Source: Photobacterium lutimaris (GTDB lineage: Bacteria; Pseudomonadota; Gammaproteobacteria; Enterobacterales; Vibrionaceae). From it: a DNA stretch of 64,000 bases. This document shows positions 62,156 through 64,000 of this stretch, piece after piece. The position numbers and the translations under genes were made by a program. Where the stretch lies: NCBI RefSeq assembly GCF_003025555.1, contig NZ_PYMH01000001.1, forward strand, positions 434,001 through 498,000, written 5' to 3'. The notes under the pieces are model-generated. The model was given only the letters and a program-made list of their open reading frames with translations, ran no database searches and had not been told where the DNA came from. Position 1 is the stretch's first letter. Each line of letters opens with the position of its first letter.

Positions 62156-62356
62156 TAGTGATGCTTTCTAAAAGAATGATACAGGCTGAAATACAATTAA
62201 AACGAACAACTCAATAAAAGCACTTATTGGCCGCGCTATGCATTTTTTGCATGGTGAAGCCATATTTGGCATTTCACAATATCTTGGTTAAATAATAATG
62301 ATAAATATAAGTGATGAAATATAAAAATAAATTGTGATGCACTTAGAAATTTCAAT

Positions 62357-63523
62357 ATGGGAAACCAAAGAATGACAAGCCTTACTCTGATCAAAAGTGC
62401 CAATGTTTATGCTCCATCTTCTCTGGGTAGAAAAGACGTATTAGTCGCAGGTAACAAAATTGTAGCAATTGAAGATAGTATTAATGTCAGTAGCCTTGGA
62501 ACTGAAGTCAAAATTGTGGATGCTACTGGTAAACTGATGATCCCTGGCATCATCGATCAGCATGTACATTTAACTGGTGGCGGGGGGGAAGGTGGCTTTA
62601 GTAGTCGTACACCATCAATCACATTTTCTAAACTGATTAAAGCCGGTGTCACCTCAGTTGTTGGTGTAATGGGCACTGATGGCTCAACACGTTCACCACA
62701 AGATCTGTTTGCTAAGGTTATGGGATTACGTGCTGAAGGTCTCTCTGCCTGGATGCATACTGGCTCTTATCAAGTGCCGACGGTTACTTTAACCAACAGC
62801 ATTCGAGATGATCTTGTTTTTCTTGAGCCTGTACTCGGGGTTAAAATTGCTATTGCTGATCATCGGGGCTCTTTCCCGACGACAGAAGAACTATTGCGGA
62901 TTACCTCTGATGTACGCATGGGAGCAATGCTAGCAGGTAAAAAAGGGGTTCTCCATATGCACATGGGGGGACTGTCTGACCCTTTCAAGCAAATCAATGA
63001 GTTAATTGAGCGAGGTATTCCTCACAGTAATTTTTCTCCTACCCATGTTGCAAGAACGATCCCTTTATTTGAAGAGGCGGTGAAGTTTGCAACAGCTGGT
63101 GGGGTGATGGATATCACCTCAGGTGGCAGCTGTGCTTTCACTGACCCCGGTGAAGCTGTCTTTGCGGCTTTGGAGTCTGGGGTACCATCAAAGCGTATCA
63201 CTGTTAGTTCTGATGGTAATGGTAGCTTGCCACAATTTAATGATGCAGGTGAAATGATAACGATAACAGCCGCTGCCGTTGATTCGAATATCCAGTTGCT
63301 TCGTACGCTAATAGACCGTGGTCTAGACGTTGGCCAGGCAAGTGCGATGATGTCACAAAATGTCGCTCAATCATTGGGTATCAATAAAGGTCAATTGTCC
63401 GTTAACTCTGATGCTGATTTCCTGCTACTGGATGACAACTTTGTTGTGGATTCCGCATTTTCGATGGGTAAAGCGATTATTCTAGGTCGAGAACAGCTTG
63501 TTATCGGTAATTTTGAAGAATGA
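62357..63523 (+). CDS. iadA: Isoaspartyl dipeptidase
   Basis: A 388-residue amidohydrolase-superfamily enzyme that splits beta-aspartyl dipeptides arising from damaged proteins. It aligns by eye along its length with E. coli IadA: PGIIDQHVHLTGGGGEGG (metal-binding HxH), AGVTSVVGVMGTD, SAWMHTGSYQVP, the metal-ligand region KIAIADHRG, VLHMHMGG, the SPTHVAR histidine and SSDGNGSLPQFND (catalytic Asp). The length is normal. ATG 62357 is used; ATG 62372 (MTSLTLIKSANVY) matches the family N-terminus equally well. It is single, with a terminator downstream. Confidence 0.94.
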   Translation: MGNQRMTSLTLIKSANVYAPSSLGRKDVLVAGNKIVAIEDSINVSSLGTEVKIVDATGKLMIPGIIDQHVHLTGGGGEGGFSSRTPSITFSKLIKAGVTSVVGVMGTDGSTRSPQDLFAKVMGLRAEGLSAWMHTGSYQVPTVTLTNSIRDDLVFLEPVLGVKIAIADHRGSFPTTEELLRITSDVRMGAMLAGKKGVLHMHMGGLSDPFKQINELIERGIPHSNFSPTHVARTIPLFEEAVKFATAGGVMDITSGGSCAFTDPGEAVFAALESGVPSKRITVSSDGNGSLPQFNDAGEMITITAAAVDSNIQLLRTLIDRGLDVGQASAMMSQNVAQSLGINKGQLSVNSDADFLLLDDNFVVDSAFSMGKAIILGREQLVIGNFEE

Positions 63524-63625
63524 TTTTAAATACCTTCAAGTAGAGTAATATTTCGCTAATAAATCTAGCTCAAGGTTGTATAGCTTGACGCTTATGCACA
63601 GAATAGAGCACCGTGACCATAGATG

Positions 63626-63658
63626 AATAAGCCAGCATGTATGCTGGCTTATTTTTTC
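63626..63658. terminator. Bidirectional rho-independent terminator
   Basis: A 13-bp perfect stem AATAAGCCAGCAT/ATGCTGGCTTATT (63626-63638 with 63641-63653) has a T run on the plus strand. It lies between iadA and a convergent small minus-strand frame. Confidence 0.88.
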
Positions 63659-63715
63659 TTCGTTTTTGTTTTTGTTGAGCAATGGTTCTGAAGGCTTCAG
63701 TGGGTGAGGTTAGTA

Positions 63716-63814
63716 TTAAAACCGGAATACCACGCGGAAGACTTGTGTCCAGCCCCATAGGCTAAACCCGATCACCGTTGATAAGAACAATGCAGGAAAA
63801 ATCATATCGATCAT
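63716..63814 (-). CDS. Putative 32-residue single-pass membrane protein
   Basis: The ATG at 63814 opens a 32-codon frame whose product is almost entirely one membrane helix (MIDMIFPALFLSTVIGFSLW) followed by a Trp/Arg-rich end (GWTQVFRVVFRF). An AGGT-type ribosome site lies about ten bases upstream. A shared terminator sits 63 bases beyond the stop, which supports a transcript in this direction. Compact amphipathic proteins of this kind are often subunits of transporters or small regulators; no family is recognised. Confidence 0.5.
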   Translation of the reverse strand: MIDMIFPALFLSTVIGFSLWGWTQVFRVVFRF

Positions 63815-64000
63815 AGTTGTATTACCTAGCTTATTGACGTTTTTGTGGTGTTATTATCTAGTTTATTGCTTGTAATTCAAAGTAAAGCGCTGCTGTGTGT
63901 TCTGTTTTTGTGATATGCAACTGTGTTTGATGTTTTTATGGGCGCTGGTGCTTATGGGTTGGTGATTTTTTAACCTTTTAGTGGTTATAAAAGAGTTAAT
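63815..64000. other. Window end, upstream of the small membrane frame
   Basis: 186 AT-rich bases with no gene visible. The stretch presumably contains the promoter for the minus-strand small frame. Confidence 0.35.

Overview
The window looks like a piece of a marine gammaproteobacterial genome, most likely Vibrionaceae (Vibrio, Photobacterium or a close relative). This rests on protein resemblance, not a database search: a secreted GH18 chitinase with CBM5/12 repeats, a family 5 binding protein resembling Vibrio cellobiose/chitobiose binders, CheV, an iadA and a gloA-nemA pair. Base composition is moderate and fairly even, with AT-rich accessory stretches near 29-34 kb and 38-39.5 kb and one GC-richer gene at 34.6-35.3 kb.

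Layout. 0-6 kb: a clipped family 3 solute-binding protein divergent from a hybrid histidine kinase, a small secreted protein, a membrane-anchored glutamate-synthase-like FMN protein and cheV. 6.3-9.1 kb: a chitinase and a small unknown protein. 9.3-28.6 kb: a beta-glucan-type utilisation locus. It holds a family 5 ABC importer (binding protein, two permeases, two ATPases), a large clan GH-Q phosphorylase (probably GH149-like, beta-1,3-glucan), a cupin, a cytoplasmic GH3 with permuted domain order, a LacI-family regulator, a LamB-like porin and a GH3 lipoprotein. A palindromic operator (GAAAGCGCTTTC and variants) recurs before the ABC genes, before the phosphorylase and four times between regulator and porin, so the locus is probably one LacI regulon. 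Oligosaccharides would be trimmed at the envelope, cross the porin and ABC importer, and be cut or phosphorolysed inside.

28.8-36.7 kb is accessory in character: a small Cys-rich secreted protein, tRNA-Gly(TCC), two coupled genes of unknown function, a LysR regulator, two outer-membrane beta-barrel proteins, a truncated mtfA-like gene, a YugP-type metallopeptidase and a small GNAT. nemA and gloA follow on the minus strand.

39.4-47.2 kb carries a compact aryl-polyene-like type II fatty-acid/polyketide cluster: chain-length-factor-type ketosynthase, ACP, AMP-ligase, dehydratase, MIO ammonia-lyase, thioesterase, ketosynthase, dehydratase and ketoreductase. It lacks the acyltransferases, methyltransferase and exporter of classical aryl polyene loci.

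47.2-62.1 kb is a type I secretion/adhesin locus. On the minus strand lie HPt, HlyD-type adaptor, a histidine-kinase-like protein with Tyr where the phospho-accepting His should be, a TolC-type channel and two half-size ABC exporters with degenerate signature motifs. Divergent from them is an 1814-residue cadherin-like repeat protein without visible RTX nonapeptides. iadA and a 32-codon membrane ORF close the window. The two most unusual parts are the pseudokinase/HPt secretion operon and the ammonia-lyase polyene cluster.
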